From assembly GCA_022839995.1 (NCBI GenBank), contig JALHIN010000001.1:52685-116684 (forward strand): a DNA stretch of 64,000 nucleotides, given 5' to 3'. Both the position numbers and the translations under genes were made by a program. The notes beneath the pieces were generated by a model that ran no database searches, was not told the origin of the DNA, and saw only the letters and a list, made by a program, of their open reading frames with translations. The DNA comes from 79-D21 sp022839995 (GTDB lineage: Bacteria; Synergistota; Synergistia; Synergistales; 79-D21). Each line of letters opens with the position of its first letter. The stretch's first letter is position 1. This document shows positions 33,278 through 42,047 of the stretch, piece after piece.

Positions 33278-33883
33278 TTGTTCATCACTTTCGAAGGAAT
33301 CGATGGTTGCGGGAAATCGACCCAGGCTTTACACCTTGTCGAATTCCTTCAACAGAAAAAAGGTGCCGGGAAGGTCCTTTGGACACGGGAACCCGGGGGA
33401 TGGCCGGGCTCAGGGCACTTGCGGGAGATGCTCCTTTCACAGGAACTCGAGCATCCGTGGACAGAGGTTTTCCTTTTCCTCGCCGATCGTTGCGAACATG
33501 CGAGAAGGGTCATCGAGCCTGCCCTAGAAGAGGGGATCACGGTTATTTGCGAACGTTTCGACGATTCGACAAGGGCCTATCAAGTCTGGGGAAGGGGGCT
33601 CGAGCTCGAGAAGATCGAAAGAGCCCTGCTCCTCGGGGAATACCCCCGGCCGGACAGGACGATCCTGCTGGATATCTCGGTGGAAACCGCCCTCGCCCGG
33701 GTTTCGGCCCGGGCAGACCTTGACCGTTATGAAAGAGAAGGGAGAAGCTTCCTCGAACGCGTCAGCGAGGGTTACCGCTATCTTGCCGTTCGGGACACGG
33801 GACGAATTTGCCAGGTGAATGGAGAAGGACACCCGGAACAGGTCTTCGGGAGGATTCTCGATTCCCTGGAGGGGTGCCTCTGA
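33278..33883 (+). CDS. tmk: Thymidylate kinase
   Basis: Phosphorylates dTMP to dTDP. The 201-residue product begins MFITFEGIDGCGKSTQALH with the P-loop at 6-14, then TREPGG (about 36), LFLADRCEHARRVIEPAL and the DRFxxS-type segment ERFDDSTRAYQ, and a lid with Arg. The start is TTG 33278, since FITFEGIDG is the family N-terminus; the upstream frame reaching into mlaD is rejected. The stop overlaps the holB ATG by one base. tmk-holB-ricT is a conserved cluster. Confidence 0.95.
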   Translation: MFITFEGIDGCGKSTQALHLVEFLQQKKGAGKVLWTREPGGWPGSGHLREMLLSQELEHPWTEVFLFLADRCEHARRVIEPALEEGITVICERFDDSTRAYQVWGRGLELEKIERALLLGEYPRPDRTILLDISVETALARVSARADLDRYEREGRSFLERVSEGYRYLAVRDTGRICQVNGEGHPEQVFGRILDSLEGCL

Positions 33884-34734
33884 TGCAGGACCATGCCACA
33901 TCCCTTCCGCAAACCGGCAAGAAGGAACCGCTGGTTCGTGATGCGAATCCCCCCGACGCCGGGAAAAACGGGAACTGCCTTGCGGAAACCGTCGTTTCGA
34001 GCCATGCCTGGAGGGAAATTTCCTCTGCACTCAAGTCGGGGATCCTACCCCATTCGGTCGTTTTCTGCGCCCCCTTGATGTTTCACGATCCCTTCGTAAA
34101 TCTTTATGCTCACGCCCTCTTTTCTGCCGGAAAACCAGAAAGTGGGATGAATGAAGGGCAGGGATGGATCGGAGAAAATCATCCGGACCTGATTCGCCTC
34201 GGAACGCTGGAGGCCCCTCCGGGTATAGAATCCTGCCGGGAGCAGCTGGTGGAACTCTATTCCCGTCCGGTAGCCGCTCCTTGCAGGCTGGCAGTCATTC
34301 ATTGCGCGGACCGCCTCAGCCCACCTGCGGCCAATAGTCTTCTGAAAATTACGGAAGAACCCCCGCCGCAGGGCAGGATCCTATTCCTGCTCGAGGAAGA
34401 GAACTTGTTGCCAACTCTTCGAAGCCGTAGTTGGACCCTGAGGATGCCCCCCGAGGAGGTTCTTGCGCCCATTCCGCCCCCGGGAAACGATGAGGAATGG
34501 GTGCGCTGGCTTTCCGATGCCTCTTCCTGGAAAACTGAATCCCTCCTCCTGCGTGCGACCGGATGGGCAAGGTGGTATGCTCTTTCCGGTCAATTTCGGA
34601 AGGCGGCGGACCTGGACAGCCTGGGTGTTCTGATTCAGAAGACGAAGCTGTCCGCTTCGATGGCTCTTGACCTAATTTTCTTGATGACGAGAGAGGAAAC
34701 TGCATTTGAAGACTTTCTTGATTCTTTACGGTAA
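33883..34734 (+). CDS. holB: DNA polymerase III delta' subunit-like protein
   Basis: Clamp-loader subunit. The 283-residue product keeps the family core HPDLIRLG (about 104), SCREQLVELYSRPVAAPCRLAVIHCADRL split by VELYSRP and CRLAVIHCA, then AANSLLKITEEPPPQGRILFLLEE (AANSLLKITEEPP) and LPTLRSRSW. The zinc finger and P-loop of other clamp-loader subunits are missing, consistent with a non-ATPase delta'. ATG 33883 overlaps the tmk stop. Its neighbour ricT (yaaT) is beside holB in Bacillus too. The first 45 residues are poorly conserved. Confidence 0.82.
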   Translation: MQDHATSLPQTGKKEPLVRDANPPDAGKNGNCLAETVVSSHAWREISSALKSGILPHSVVFCAPLMFHDPFVNLYAHALFSAGKPESGMNEGQGWIGENHPDLIRLGTLEAPPGIESCREQLVELYSRPVAAPCRLAVIHCADRLSPPAANSLLKITEEPPPQGRILFLLEEENLLPTLRSRSWTLRMPPEEVLAPIPPPGNDEEWVRWLSDASSWKTESLLLRATGWARWYALSGQFRKAADLDSLGVLIQKTKLSASMALDLIFLMTREETAFEDFLDSLR

Positions 34735-36028
34735 GCCACGTTACCTGGGTATTCTGAAAGTCGAGGACAATCTCGTCCTCGGCAAAGGGGATTCGATCGT
34801 CATCGAATCCCCAAGAGGCAAGGAAATCGGGATCGTCGCAGGTCCCATCAGCCCAGAGCAGGAGGAGCGGTATCGGAAAGCCCCTCCGGCAGAGGCAGCG
34901 GATGGAGTTCAGAAAGCCGGCCTCCCGACGGGCGAGGTGCAATTCGTCGGCTTCCCCCTTCCGGACGAAGCGCAGTTCAGGAAGGAATGTTCCGAAGAAG
35001 AGACTTCCGTACTTCAGCGGGCAAGGGAGATCCTAAAATCCCACGATCTTGCCATGAAGCTAGTGGACGTCGAATTTCTCCTGGACCGGTCCAAGCTCTT
35101 TTTCTATTTCACGGCCGAACAGCGGATCGATTTCAGAGGCTTTGTCAGGGACCTGGCAAGGGAGTTCAAAACCCGCATCGAGCTTCGCCAGATCGGGGGC
35201 AGGGATGAAGCGAAAGTGGCGGCGGGAATTTCACAATGCGGTATGCCCTGCTGTTGCAGCACTTGGCTCAATCGGTTCGAACCCATCTGCATCAGGATGG
35301 TCAAACAGCAGAACCTAGCCCTCAACCCGACGAAAATTTCGGGTATCTGCGGGCGCCTCATGTGCTGCATGGGGTATGAGCACCAAACCTACCAGGAACT
35401 CTGGAAAGGGCTTCCCAACCCGGGTACGAAGCTCAAGTCGCTAACGGGGGAAACCTACCTGATCTCGGGCGTCGATCTGATGGGGAAGTCCTTGCGGATT
35501 TTCTGCCCGGACCGTACCGAACTCCTCGTCCCGGTTTCCGAATTCGCGAAATTCAAGGAGGCCATCCAGAAGGGAGAGGCTTGGGAACCGCAGCGCGAAG
35601 AGGTGGTCGCGCTTCCTTTTGACTCGCTCCTCCAGGAAGCCGTGACGGATTCGGAAAAGATTCTCGAGGATGGGGTTTGCCCTGTTGAAAGACCCGCCCG
35701 CCAACGGCAGGGCAGGTTGCTCTCAAGGGAACGTGCCGTTCGTAGAGCAGGAGAACGGGAAAAGGAACCTCCGGTAAAGCCTGCCGGACCCACGGCTTTA
35801 GCCCTTGTGCCGGAAACCCCCGCACAAGAGGAACCCCGAACCAAGAGAAGAAGGCCGCGCCGGAAAAAAAGGAAAACCGGTGTTCCCGCTACGGACTTGG
35901 CTCCCGCAAAGCCGGCCCTGGAAAGCAGGATACAGGGAACGCAACCGGCTGCCGAGGCTCAGGAAAAACCCCGTAGAAAGAGAAATTCAAGGCGGAGAAA
36001 GCCCAGAAAACCCCAGGCGGAGGAATAG
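34706..36028 (+). CDS. ricT: PSP1/RicT family protein with basic C-terminal tail
   Basis: RicT (YaaT) in Bacillus is part of the RicAFT complex with 4Fe-4S clusters that assists RNase Y and affects mRNA maturation. The 440-residue product has the PSP1 domain at about 60-270: DVEFLLDRSKLFFYFTAEQR (here DVEFLLDRSKLFFYF), RIELRQIGGRDEAKVAAGI, then the Cys sets CGMPCCCSTW and CGRLMCCMGYEH. After about 330 comes a low-complexity tail rich in Arg, Lys, Pro (KRRRPRRKKRK, RRKRNSRRRKPRK), which may contact RNA. The start is TTG 34706 inside holB. Confidence 0.85.
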   Translation: MKTFLILYGKPRYLGILKVEDNLVLGKGDSIVIESPRGKEIGIVAGPISPEQEERYRKAPPAEAADGVQKAGLPTGEVQFVGFPLPDEAQFRKECSEEETSVLQRAREILKSHDLAMKLVDVEFLLDRSKLFFYFTAEQRIDFRGFVRDLAREFKTRIELRQIGGRDEAKVAAGISQCGMPCCCSTWLNRFEPICIRMVKQQNLALNPTKISGICGRLMCCMGYEHQTYQELWKGLPNPGTKLKSLTGETYLISGVDLMGKSLRIFCPDRTELLVPVSEFAKFKEAIQKGEAWEPQREEVVALPFDSLLQEAVTDSEKILEDGVCPVERPARQRQGRLLSRERAVRRAGEREKEPPVKPAGPTALALVPETPAQEEPRTKRRRPRRKKRKTGVPATDLAPAKPALESRIQGTQPAAEAQEKPRRKRNSRRRKPRKPQAEE

Positions 36029-36064
36029 CAACTCCGCAAGGATCCTTACTGGAGGTGAATTCCA

Positions 36065-37015
36065 CTGCAATTCTTCGAACGGTTCAAATCCGGACTGAAA
36101 GAAGTACGGTCCAAGTGGGGCAGTTCCCTGGCCAAGCTGATTACGACAGCAGACGAAAGTCCCGATTTCTGGGAACAAATCGAGGAAACCCTGATCAAAG
36201 GAGACGTAGGAGTCGATCTTTCCGAAAAACTCCTTTCCGATTTCCGGGCGTTCCGTAAGACGGCGGGCTCGAACCAAAGCCTTCCGCTTTTGATTTTCGG
36301 GAAACAGCTCGAGGCGATTTTTGCGGGCAATCCCCTGAACGGGGCCCCCCTGCGGCAATCCGGAATCCCTTCCGTAGTCCTGCTTTCCGGTGTGAACGGC
36401 AGTGGGAAAACGACCACGGCGGGGAAATTGGCCGCACAGTACACCAGGGACGGAAAACGCGTCGTGCTCGCAGCAGCGGATACCTACCGGGCCGCGGCGA
36501 TCGAACAGCTGAAAACCTGGGGAGACCGCTGCGGTGCAAGGACGGTCAGTCACGGGATGGGGAGCGACCCGGCCGCCGTGGTGTTCGATGCCATTCGTTC
36601 CGCAAAAGCGGACGGATCGGACCTTGTCATTGCCGATACTGCGGGACGCCTGCATACCCGACATAACCTGATGGAGGAACTGAAGAAAGTCGCACGAGTC
36701 GTAGATCGGGAGGTCGGTGCGGCTAACGCGGAATTCCTCCTGGTCATCGACGCCGTCATGGGACAGAATGCCTTTCAGCAGGCCAAAGTATTCGGCGAAG
36801 CGCTTCCGCTTACAGGCATCGTTCTGACGAAATACGACAACACCGCGAAAGGCGGTGTAATCCTTTCCGTCGTCCATGAACTGGGACTCCCGGTGAGGTA
36901 CGTCGGACTGGGAGAAAAGGTGGAAGACCTCGCCCTTTTCCGGCCCAGGGAATTCATCGAAGCCCTTCTCGGCTTGCAGGAGGGTGATTTGAGCAGGGAG
37001 GGACTTCGTTCATGA
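36065..37015 (+). CDS. ftsY: Signal recognition particle receptor FtsY, CTG start
   Basis: SRP receptor GTPase that docks ribosome-SRP complexes at the membrane. The frame opens after a TGA at 36056-36058 and contains no ATG, GTG or TTG before residue 76. CTG 36065 stands nine bases after GGAGG and gives a product beginning LQFFERFKSGLKEVRSKWG, which matches FtsY N-termini (FFxRLKxGLxKTR). Then: N domain (FWEQIEETLIKGDVGVD), G1 GVNGSGKTTTAGKLA (about 104), DTYRAAAIEQL, DTAGRLHTRHNLMEEL, TKYDNTAKGG and GLGEKVEDLALF. About 316 residues, without a long acidic A domain. It overlaps purB as ATGA. Confidence 0.93.
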   Translation: MQFFERFKSGLKEVRSKWGSSLAKLITTADESPDFWEQIEETLIKGDVGVDLSEKLLSDFRAFRKTAGSNQSLPLLIFGKQLEAIFAGNPLNGAPLRQSGIPSVVLLSGVNGSGKTTTAGKLAAQYTRDGKRVVLAAADTYRAAAIEQLKTWGDRCGARTVSHGMGSDPAAVVFDAIRSAKADGSDLVIADTAGRLHTRHNLMEELKKVARVVDREVGAANAEFLLVIDAVMGQNAFQQAKVFGEALPLTGIVLTKYDNTAKGGVILSVVHELGLPVRYVGLGEKVEDLALFRPREFIEALLGLQEGDLSREGLRS

Positions 37016-38334
37016 TCGAGCGCTACGAAACCGAAGAAATGAAAAGGATCTGGTCTGAAAAGAACCGCTTTCAGAAATGGCTTGATGTGGAATTGGCAGT
37101 CTGTGAAGCTTGGGCCGAAGAGGGCCGCATCCCCGCAGAAGCGATGGAGACAATCCGGAAGAAAGCCGGTTTCGACGTTGCGAGAATCGCGGAGATCGAA
37201 TCCTCCACTCACCACGATGTGATCGCCTTTGTCAGTTCCGTTGCCGAAAAAATCGGGCCGGAAGGACGGTTTATCCACCTCGGCCTGACGAGCAGCGACG
37301 TGGTGGACACTGCCGGGGCACTCCTTCTGGTTGAAGCCCTCGATACCCTGGTCGAAACCCTGAAGGCTTTTTCGAGCCTCGTCCTGGAAAAAGCCAGAGA
37401 GTACCGCCATGTCCCGTGCGTGGGCAGAACCCATGGAATCCACGGAGAACCGACGACCTTCGGATTGAAGATCCTCAACTGGTATTCCCAGCTTGAAAGG
37501 GATCTGGAACGGCTCGAACTGGCAAAGAAGCATATCCGCGTCGGGAAAATTTCGGGAGCTGTGGGAACGTATGCCCACTGTCCACCCCATATCGAGGAAA
37601 AGGTTTGTACGAGACTGAGGCTCCGGAGAGCCTCCGTTTCGAACCAGATCCTCCAGAGGGACCGGCACGCGGAGGTCATGACGTCTATCGCGATTCTCGG
37701 ATCCACGATGGAGAGAATCGCCACGGAAATCCGGCACCTTCAGAGAACCGAAGTCCTTGAGGCTGCCGAACCGTTTTCCAAGGGACAGAAAGGTTCCTCA
37801 GCCATGCCCCACAAAAGGAACCCGATCCTTTCCGAGAGGGTCTGCGGCATGGCGCGCCTTCTGAGGGGATATGCCCTTGCCTCGATGGAAAATATCGCCC
37901 TGTGGCACGAACGGGACATCAGCCATTCTTCGGTAGAAAGGATCGTCTGGCCGGATGCCTTCCACCTCGCTCACTATTCGTTGCTGACGTTGAACAGGAT
38001 CATCGCCGGACTGCAGGTCGATCCCGATAGAATGGCCAAAAACCTGGAAATGACCCAAGGGCTTCTTTTCAGTCAAAGAGTCCTTCTTTACCTGATCGAG
38101 GAGATGGGCACGAGCCGCGAGGAAGCCTATGCCATCGTGCAGGAAAACGCCATGCGCTGCTGGGCAGGGGAGGGGCACCTGAAAGACCTTCTTGCCGCCG
38201 ATCGGCGGTTAAAAAGTGTCCTGGACAAGGACACCCTTGCCCTGCTGTTTGATACCCGCTACTTCACCCGATATGTCGACGAAATTTTCTCCCGCTTTGA
38301 AGATCCGGGGAAAAACGATCCGCTAAACGCTTGA
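37012..38334 (+). CDS. purB: Adenylosuccinate lyase
   Basis: Cleaves SAICAR and adenylosuccinate in purine synthesis. The 440-residue product has ESSTHHDVIAFVS with the catalytic His region (about 65), LGLTSSDVVDTA, GRTHGIHGEPTTFG (about 141) and the signature loop GSSAMPHKRNPILSE (about 262-276) with the catalytic Ser. ATG 37012 overlaps the ftsY stop. This is the monomer length of the Bacillus-type enzyme. Confidence 0.97.
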   Translation: MIERYETEEMKRIWSEKNRFQKWLDVELAVCEAWAEEGRIPAEAMETIRKKAGFDVARIAEIESSTHHDVIAFVSSVAEKIGPEGRFIHLGLTSSDVVDTAGALLLVEALDTLVETLKAFSSLVLEKAREYRHVPCVGRTHGIHGEPTTFGLKILNWYSQLERDLERLELAKKHIRVGKISGAVGTYAHCPPHIEEKVCTRLRLRRASVSNQILQRDRHAEVMTSIAILGSTMERIATEIRHLQRTEVLEAAEPFSKGQKGSSAMPHKRNPILSERVCGMARLLRGYALASMENIALWHERDISHSSVERIVWPDAFHLAHYSLLTLNRIIAGLQVDPDRMAKNLEMTQGLLFSQRVLLYLIEEMGTSREEAYAIVQENAMRCWAGEGHLKDLLAADRRLKSVLDKDTLALLFDTRYFTRYVDEIFSRFEDPGKNDPLNA

Positions 38335-38347
38335 GGGGGTGTTCGCT

Positions 38348-39328
38348 ATGTCGCTTCCGGAAAGGAACCTGGCGCTGGAACTCGTCCGTGTAACGGAATC
38401 GGCCGCAATGGCAGCAGGCCGGTGGATGGGTCGTGGAGACAAGAACGGGGCCGATGGAGCCGCTGTCAATGCCATGCGGTACATGCTGAATACGATCCGC
38501 ATGGATGGAACGGTTGTCATCGGGGAGGGAGAAAAGGATGAGGCGCCAATGCTTTTTAACGGCGAACGCCTCGGAACCGGCGACGAGCCCAAAGTCGACA
38601 TCGCGGTCGACCCCATCGACGGGACGAGGCTCCTTTCTCTCGGGAGGCAGAATTCCATCAGCGTTGTCGCTCTGGCCGAACGCGGGACCATGTATTTCCC
38701 GCAGCATATTTTCTACATGAACAAGCTCGCAACCGGCCCCGAAGCGGCTGGGTCGATCGATATCCGACTGCCGGTCGGGGAAAACATCCGGAGGGTCGCG
38801 AAGGCAAAGAACAAAGCGATCGAGGATATTACCGTCGTCGTTCTCGACCGCCCGAGACATGAAAACCTCATCGCGGAAATCCGGAAGGTTGGTGCTAGGA
38901 TCCGGCTGATCTCCGACGGTGATATTGCAGGTGCCTTGATGACCTGCAAGCCGGATGCGGGAATCGACCTTTTGGCAGGCATCGGCGGGTCGCCCGAGGC
39001 GGTGATTTCAGCCTGTGCCCTTAAATGCGTAGGCGGCTCCATGTTCTGTACGCTCTGGCCCAGGAACGAGGAAGAGGCGCAAAAATGCAGGGATCTGGGC
39101 ATGGATCTCGAAAAAGTCCTTAGCATGGACGACCTCGTGAAAAGCGACAACGTCTTTTTTGCGGCGACTGGCATCACGAACGGAGAATTGCTCCAGGGTG
39201 TCCGCTACGAGGGAGACCACATCCGTACCCAGTCCATCGTCATGCGCTCCGCGAGCGGAACGATCCGCTACATCGAAGCGATCCACAAACTTTCGAAACT
39301 GGAAAAGATCAGCGGCATCAATTACTAG
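38348..39328 (+). CDS. glpX: Fructose-1,6-bisphosphatase class II
   Basis: Gluconeogenic phosphatase of the lithium-sensitive GlpX family. The 326-residue product has TESAAMAAGRWMGRGDKNGAD (ESAAMAAGRWMGRGDK), VIGEGEKDEAPML with metal-binding Glu, the DPIDGT metal motif (about 84-89) and AGIGGSPEAV. ATG 38348 follows GAGGGGG; GTG 38339 upstream is an alternative. It lies after purB, probably the last gene of the prfB-to-glpX run. Confidence 0.95.
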   Translation: MSLPERNLALELVRVTESAAMAAGRWMGRGDKNGADGAAVNAMRYMLNTIRMDGTVVIGEGEKDEAPMLFNGERLGTGDEPKVDIAVDPIDGTRLLSLGRQNSISVVALAERGTMYFPQHIFYMNKLATGPEAAGSIDIRLPVGENIRRVAKAKNKAIEDITVVVLDRPRHENLIAEIRKVGARIRLISDGDIAGALMTCKPDAGIDLLAGIGGSPEAVISACALKCVGGSMFCTLWPRNEEEAQKCRDLGMDLEKVLSMDDLVKSDNVFFAATGITNGELLQGVRYEGDHIRTQSIVMRSASGTIRYIEAIHKLSKLEKISGINY

Positions 39329-39359
39329 AGAACACCGGAACGGGAAAACCGGGACCAAC

Positions 39360-39388
39360 TTGACGCTTCGTTTTTGCGATGCTATATT
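39360..39388 (+). promoter_or_regulatory. Promoter of the cold-shock gene
   Basis: TTGACG (39360-39365) and TATATT (39383-39388) with a 17-base spacer. The transcript would carry about 50 bases of leader containing CCTGCA-CC-TGCAGG (39405-39418), a perfect short palindrome before the ribosome-binding site. Confidence 0.8.
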
Positions 39389-39446
39389 GACCATGTTCTT
39401 TTAACCTGCACCTGCAGGAAAACGAAAAACCGGAGGGGTTCAGTCA

Positions 39447-39644
39447 ATGAAAGGAACAGTCAAGTGGTTCAATGCAACGAAGGGCTATGGCTTCATCACC
39501 ACGGAAGAGGGGAAAGACGTTTTTGCCCACTACAGCGCGATCGAGATGGAGGGCTTCAAGACTCTCGAGGAAGGCCAGGCGGTAGAGTTCGAAGTGGTTG
39601 AGGGAGCCAAGGGGCCCCAGGCAGCCCATATCCGCCCGCTCTAG
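39447..39644 (+). CDS. csp: Cold-shock domain protein
   Basis: Single-stranded nucleic-acid-binding protein, 65 residues, a single five-strand OB fold. It has RNP1 KGYGFITTEE and RNP2 DVFAHYSAI after MKGTVKWFNATKG. ATG 39447 follows GGAGGGG. Monocistronic, with its own promoter and a strong terminator. It is not possible to tell from sequence whether it is cold-induced or constitutive. Confidence 0.96.
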   Translation: MKGTVKWFNATKGYGFITTEEGKDVFAHYSAIEMEGFKTLEEGQAVEFEVVEGAKGPQAAHIRPL

Positions 39645-39663
39645 CGCGAAACGAATACAGCCG

Positions 39664-39694
39664 GGGCGCCGGTAAAGACCGGCGCCCTTTTTTT
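39664..39694. terminator. Strong terminator after csp
   Basis: GGGCGCCGGT (39664-39673) and ACCGGCGCCC (39678-39687) form a ten-pair stem with an AAAG loop followed by seven T. It can also serve the convergent hypF, whose stop lies in the T run. Confidence 0.9.
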
Positions 39695-41960
39695 ATGCAA
39701 CCCATTTCCTGTGCCCTGCGACCGCCTGGCCAACGGAAACGCACTCGTCGTTCGGCGAGAGGAGGGAGTGAACAACGGGAACCAGGCCCCTTCTTTCGAT
39801 CTCCGCGATCACCAGGGAAAGAAGGCGCCTGTTCTGCCAAACCCCGCCGGAAAGAGCAACGTTCCGAGTCCCTTTCCGCTCCGCTGCTATCGCAGCGGCC
39901 TCGACCAAGGCCCTGGCAAGGCCGCCGTGGAATGAAGCGGCAATCGAGCCGACGGTTCTCCGGCCCATTAAAGCAAAAATCTCCCGGATTGCCGGTCGCC
40001 AGTCAATCAGGATTTTCCCATCGGATACCACGATGGAAAACGGCAAGAAACCGGAACCTTTCGCAGCTGCTTCCAAAACCATGGGAGCCTGGCCGTCGAA
40101 AGTCGCGGAATCACAAAAACCAAGCAGGGCAGAAACACCGTCAAAGAGCCGCCCACAGGAAGTCGTCTTCACCCCGGCTTCGATCGAAACATCAATAGAC
40201 CGTTCGAATTCGGGCAAAACCGTTTTTTTCCGTTTGACCCATTCCAGGGCCTTTTCCCGCAGTCCACTTTCGTAGGCGAGGGATATTCCGCAACGCCAGG
40301 GTTCCCAAATGGCTCTTTCTCCACCGGGAAGGTGAAAAGGAACCAGGTGCCCGAGCCTTTCGAACCCGGAAGCGTCTCCCCAGAGGATTTCACCTCCCCA
40401 GATGGTCCCATCCGTTCCATACCCCGTGCCATCAAGGATCAGCCCTACCGCGGGTTCTTCGATGCCGTTCTCGAACAGGCAGGCTGCGAGGTGTGCGTGG
40501 TGGTGCTGAATTGCTAGGACTCCGACCGGTTCCGGAAGGATCTCCCGGCAGAGGCGGCTTGAAAGGTAAAGGGGGTGCAGGTCTTGAACCAGGAATTCCG
40601 GCTTGATGGCATAAAGCGACAGGAAATGACCGAGGGCTTCCCGGTAGAAGGTCGCTCCCTCGATCGTCTTGAGATCTCCCAGGTATTGGCTCGGGAAAAG
40701 CGCTCCCTCGTGAGTGACCGAGAAGGTCGCCTTCATCTCTCCTCCGGCAGCAAGGACGGAAGGACCTCTTTCGGGCAGGAACAGCGGCTGGGGGACGACC
40801 CCGCGCGCCCTACGGACGTAAAAGGCTCGATTTCCCGCCACGGACACCACGGAATCGTCCACTCGCATGCAGATTTTCCGATCATGCATCAAAAAGGCGT
40901 CAACGATGGAGGAAAGTTCCAGGAGGGCTTCTTCGTTGTCGGCAACAATCGGCTCCTCGCTCCTGTTGGCGCTCGTCATGACAAGGACCTCCAGCTTTTC
41001 CAGGAGCAGGTGGTGGAGGGGAGTGTACGGAAGCATGATCCCAATCGAATCCAGTTCGGGATTCAGCAGCCTGGAAAGACCTGATCCCTTCTGGGAAGGG
41101 CATAGAACGATGGGACGGCGCGAGGAAACCAGGAGGTCCTTCCCCTTTTCCGTCAGGACAACCATTTTTGCAGCGATGTCGAGGTCCCGCACCATTATTG
41201 CAAAGGGGCGGTCAGGGCGGCGTTTGCGAACGCGAAGCTCCCTAACGACTTCGTCTTTGCGGGCATCGCAGGCCAGGTGAAAGCCGCCAAGTCCTTTAAC
41301 CGCTACGATTTTCCCCCTCGAAAGCAGTTCCGTTGCAACCTCGATTGCCGATTCGCCTTCAGCCAGCCGGTTTCCCTCGGGGTCGCAGGCCCAAAGGTGC
41401 GGACCGCAATCCGGGCAGGCATTCGGTTGCGCGTGATAGCGCCGGTTGAAAGGGTCTCCGTATTCAGCCGAGCAGCTCCCGCACATCGTGAACTCCGACA
41501 TCGTGGTTTTCGGGCGGTCGTACGGAAGGTCGTAGATGATCGAAAACCGGGGGCCGCAAAGGGTGCAGTTAATGAAGGGATACCGGTAACGGCGATCGGA
41601 AGGATCCCGCATTTCTCCGAGGCAGGAATCGCACGTCGCAATATCCGGGGGAATCAAGACTCTCCGGGTGGACCTCCCCTCGCTTTTCAGGATTTCGAAT
41701 GAAGCAGGGGCACCGGAAACGTCTGGGATCCTTTCGACAAGTTTCACCGACTGGATGTATGCTGCGGTAGGGCATTCTCTCTGCAAGCGCCTCAGGTAGC
41801 GATCGATTTGACCGGGTTCGCCCCAGATCTCAAGCTCAACCCCGGAATTCGTGTTCCTAACCGACCCCTTGAGCTTTTCGTCCAAAGCGAGCCTCGCGCA
41901 AAAAGGGCGGAACCCGACGCCCTGAACCACCCCGCTGATCAGAAAACGTGCTTTTTCCAT
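39693..41960 (-). CDS. hypF: Carbamoyltransferase HypF, hydrogenase maturation
   Basis: Makes the carbamoyl precursor of the CN ligands of NiFe hydrogenases. The 755-residue product has the N-terminal acylphosphatase domain (ISGVVQGVGFRPF, about 7-19), zinc-finger pairs CDSCLGEM, CTLCGPRF, CGSCSAEY, CPDCGPHL (about 108-190), a YrdC domain (VAVKGLGGFHLACDA), and a Kae1-like C-terminal half with QHHHAHLAACL and ILDGTGYGTDGTIWGGE. ATG 41960 is supported by GGAGGG; the upstream in-frame extension is rejected. No other hyp or hydrogenase genes are in the window. Confidence 0.95.
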   Translation of the reverse strand: MEKARFLISGVVQGVGFRPFCARLALDEKLKGSVRNTNSGVELEIWGEPGQIDRYLRRLQRECPTAAYIQSVKLVERIPDVSGAPASFEILKSEGRSTRRVLIPPDIATCDSCLGEMRDPSDRRYRYPFINCTLCGPRFSIIYDLPYDRPKTTMSEFTMCGSCSAEYGDPFNRRYHAQPNACPDCGPHLWACDPEGNRLAEGESAIEVATELLSRGKIVAVKGLGGFHLACDARKDEVVRELRVRKRRPDRPFAIMVRDLDIAAKMVVLTEKGKDLLVSSRRPIVLCPSQKGSGLSRLLNPELDSIGIMLPYTPLHHLLLEKLEVLVMTSANRSEEPIVADNEEALLELSSIVDAFLMHDRKICMRVDDSVVSVAGNRAFYVRRARGVVPQPLFLPERGPSVLAAGGEMKATFSVTHEGALFPSQYLGDLKTIEGATFYREALGHFLSLYAIKPEFLVQDLHPLYLSSRLCREILPEPVGVLAIQHHHAHLAACLFENGIEEPAVGLILDGTGYGTDGTIWGGEILWGDASGFERLGHLVPFHLPGGERAIWEPWRCGISLAYESGLREKALEWVKRKKTVLPEFERSIDVSIEAGVKTTSCGRLFDGVSALLGFCDSATFDGQAPMVLEAAAKGSGFLPFSIVVSDGKILIDWRPAIREIFALMGRRTVGSIAASFHGGLARALVEAAAIAAERKGTRNVALSGGVWQNRRLLSLVIAEIERRGLVPVVHSLLSPNDECVSVGQAVAGHRKWVA

Positions 41961-41962
41961 TG

Positions 41963-42015
41963 TTGACAACCCTCCATACTGGGCGCATTTTAAGGGAAGC
42001 ACCCGCACACCGCAA
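41963..42015. promoter_or_regulatory. Divergent promoters between hypF and the P-type ATPase
   Basis: On the minus strand TTGCGG (42015-42010) and TAAAAT (41992-41987) are 17 bases apart, upstream of hypF. On the plus strand a perfect TTGACA at 41963-41968 has only a weak -10 (CATTTT, 41986-41991). The two overlap, so expression may be mutually exclusive. Confidence 0.45.
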
Positions 42016-42047
42016 GGCACTTGTCGACTCGAGGAGGTCCCGCGTCG

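Noticed and set aside
36055..36258. Short ORF starting GTG 36055 before ftsY
   Set aside because: It is in another frame from the conserved FtsY N-domain and has no family resemblance; its GTG is part of the ftsY ribosome-binding region.
39405..39418. CCTGCA-CC-TGCAGG as a cold-shock regulatory hairpin
   Set aside because: Two-base spacing is too short for a full loop, and six-base palindromes occur by chance; no support beyond position in the leader.
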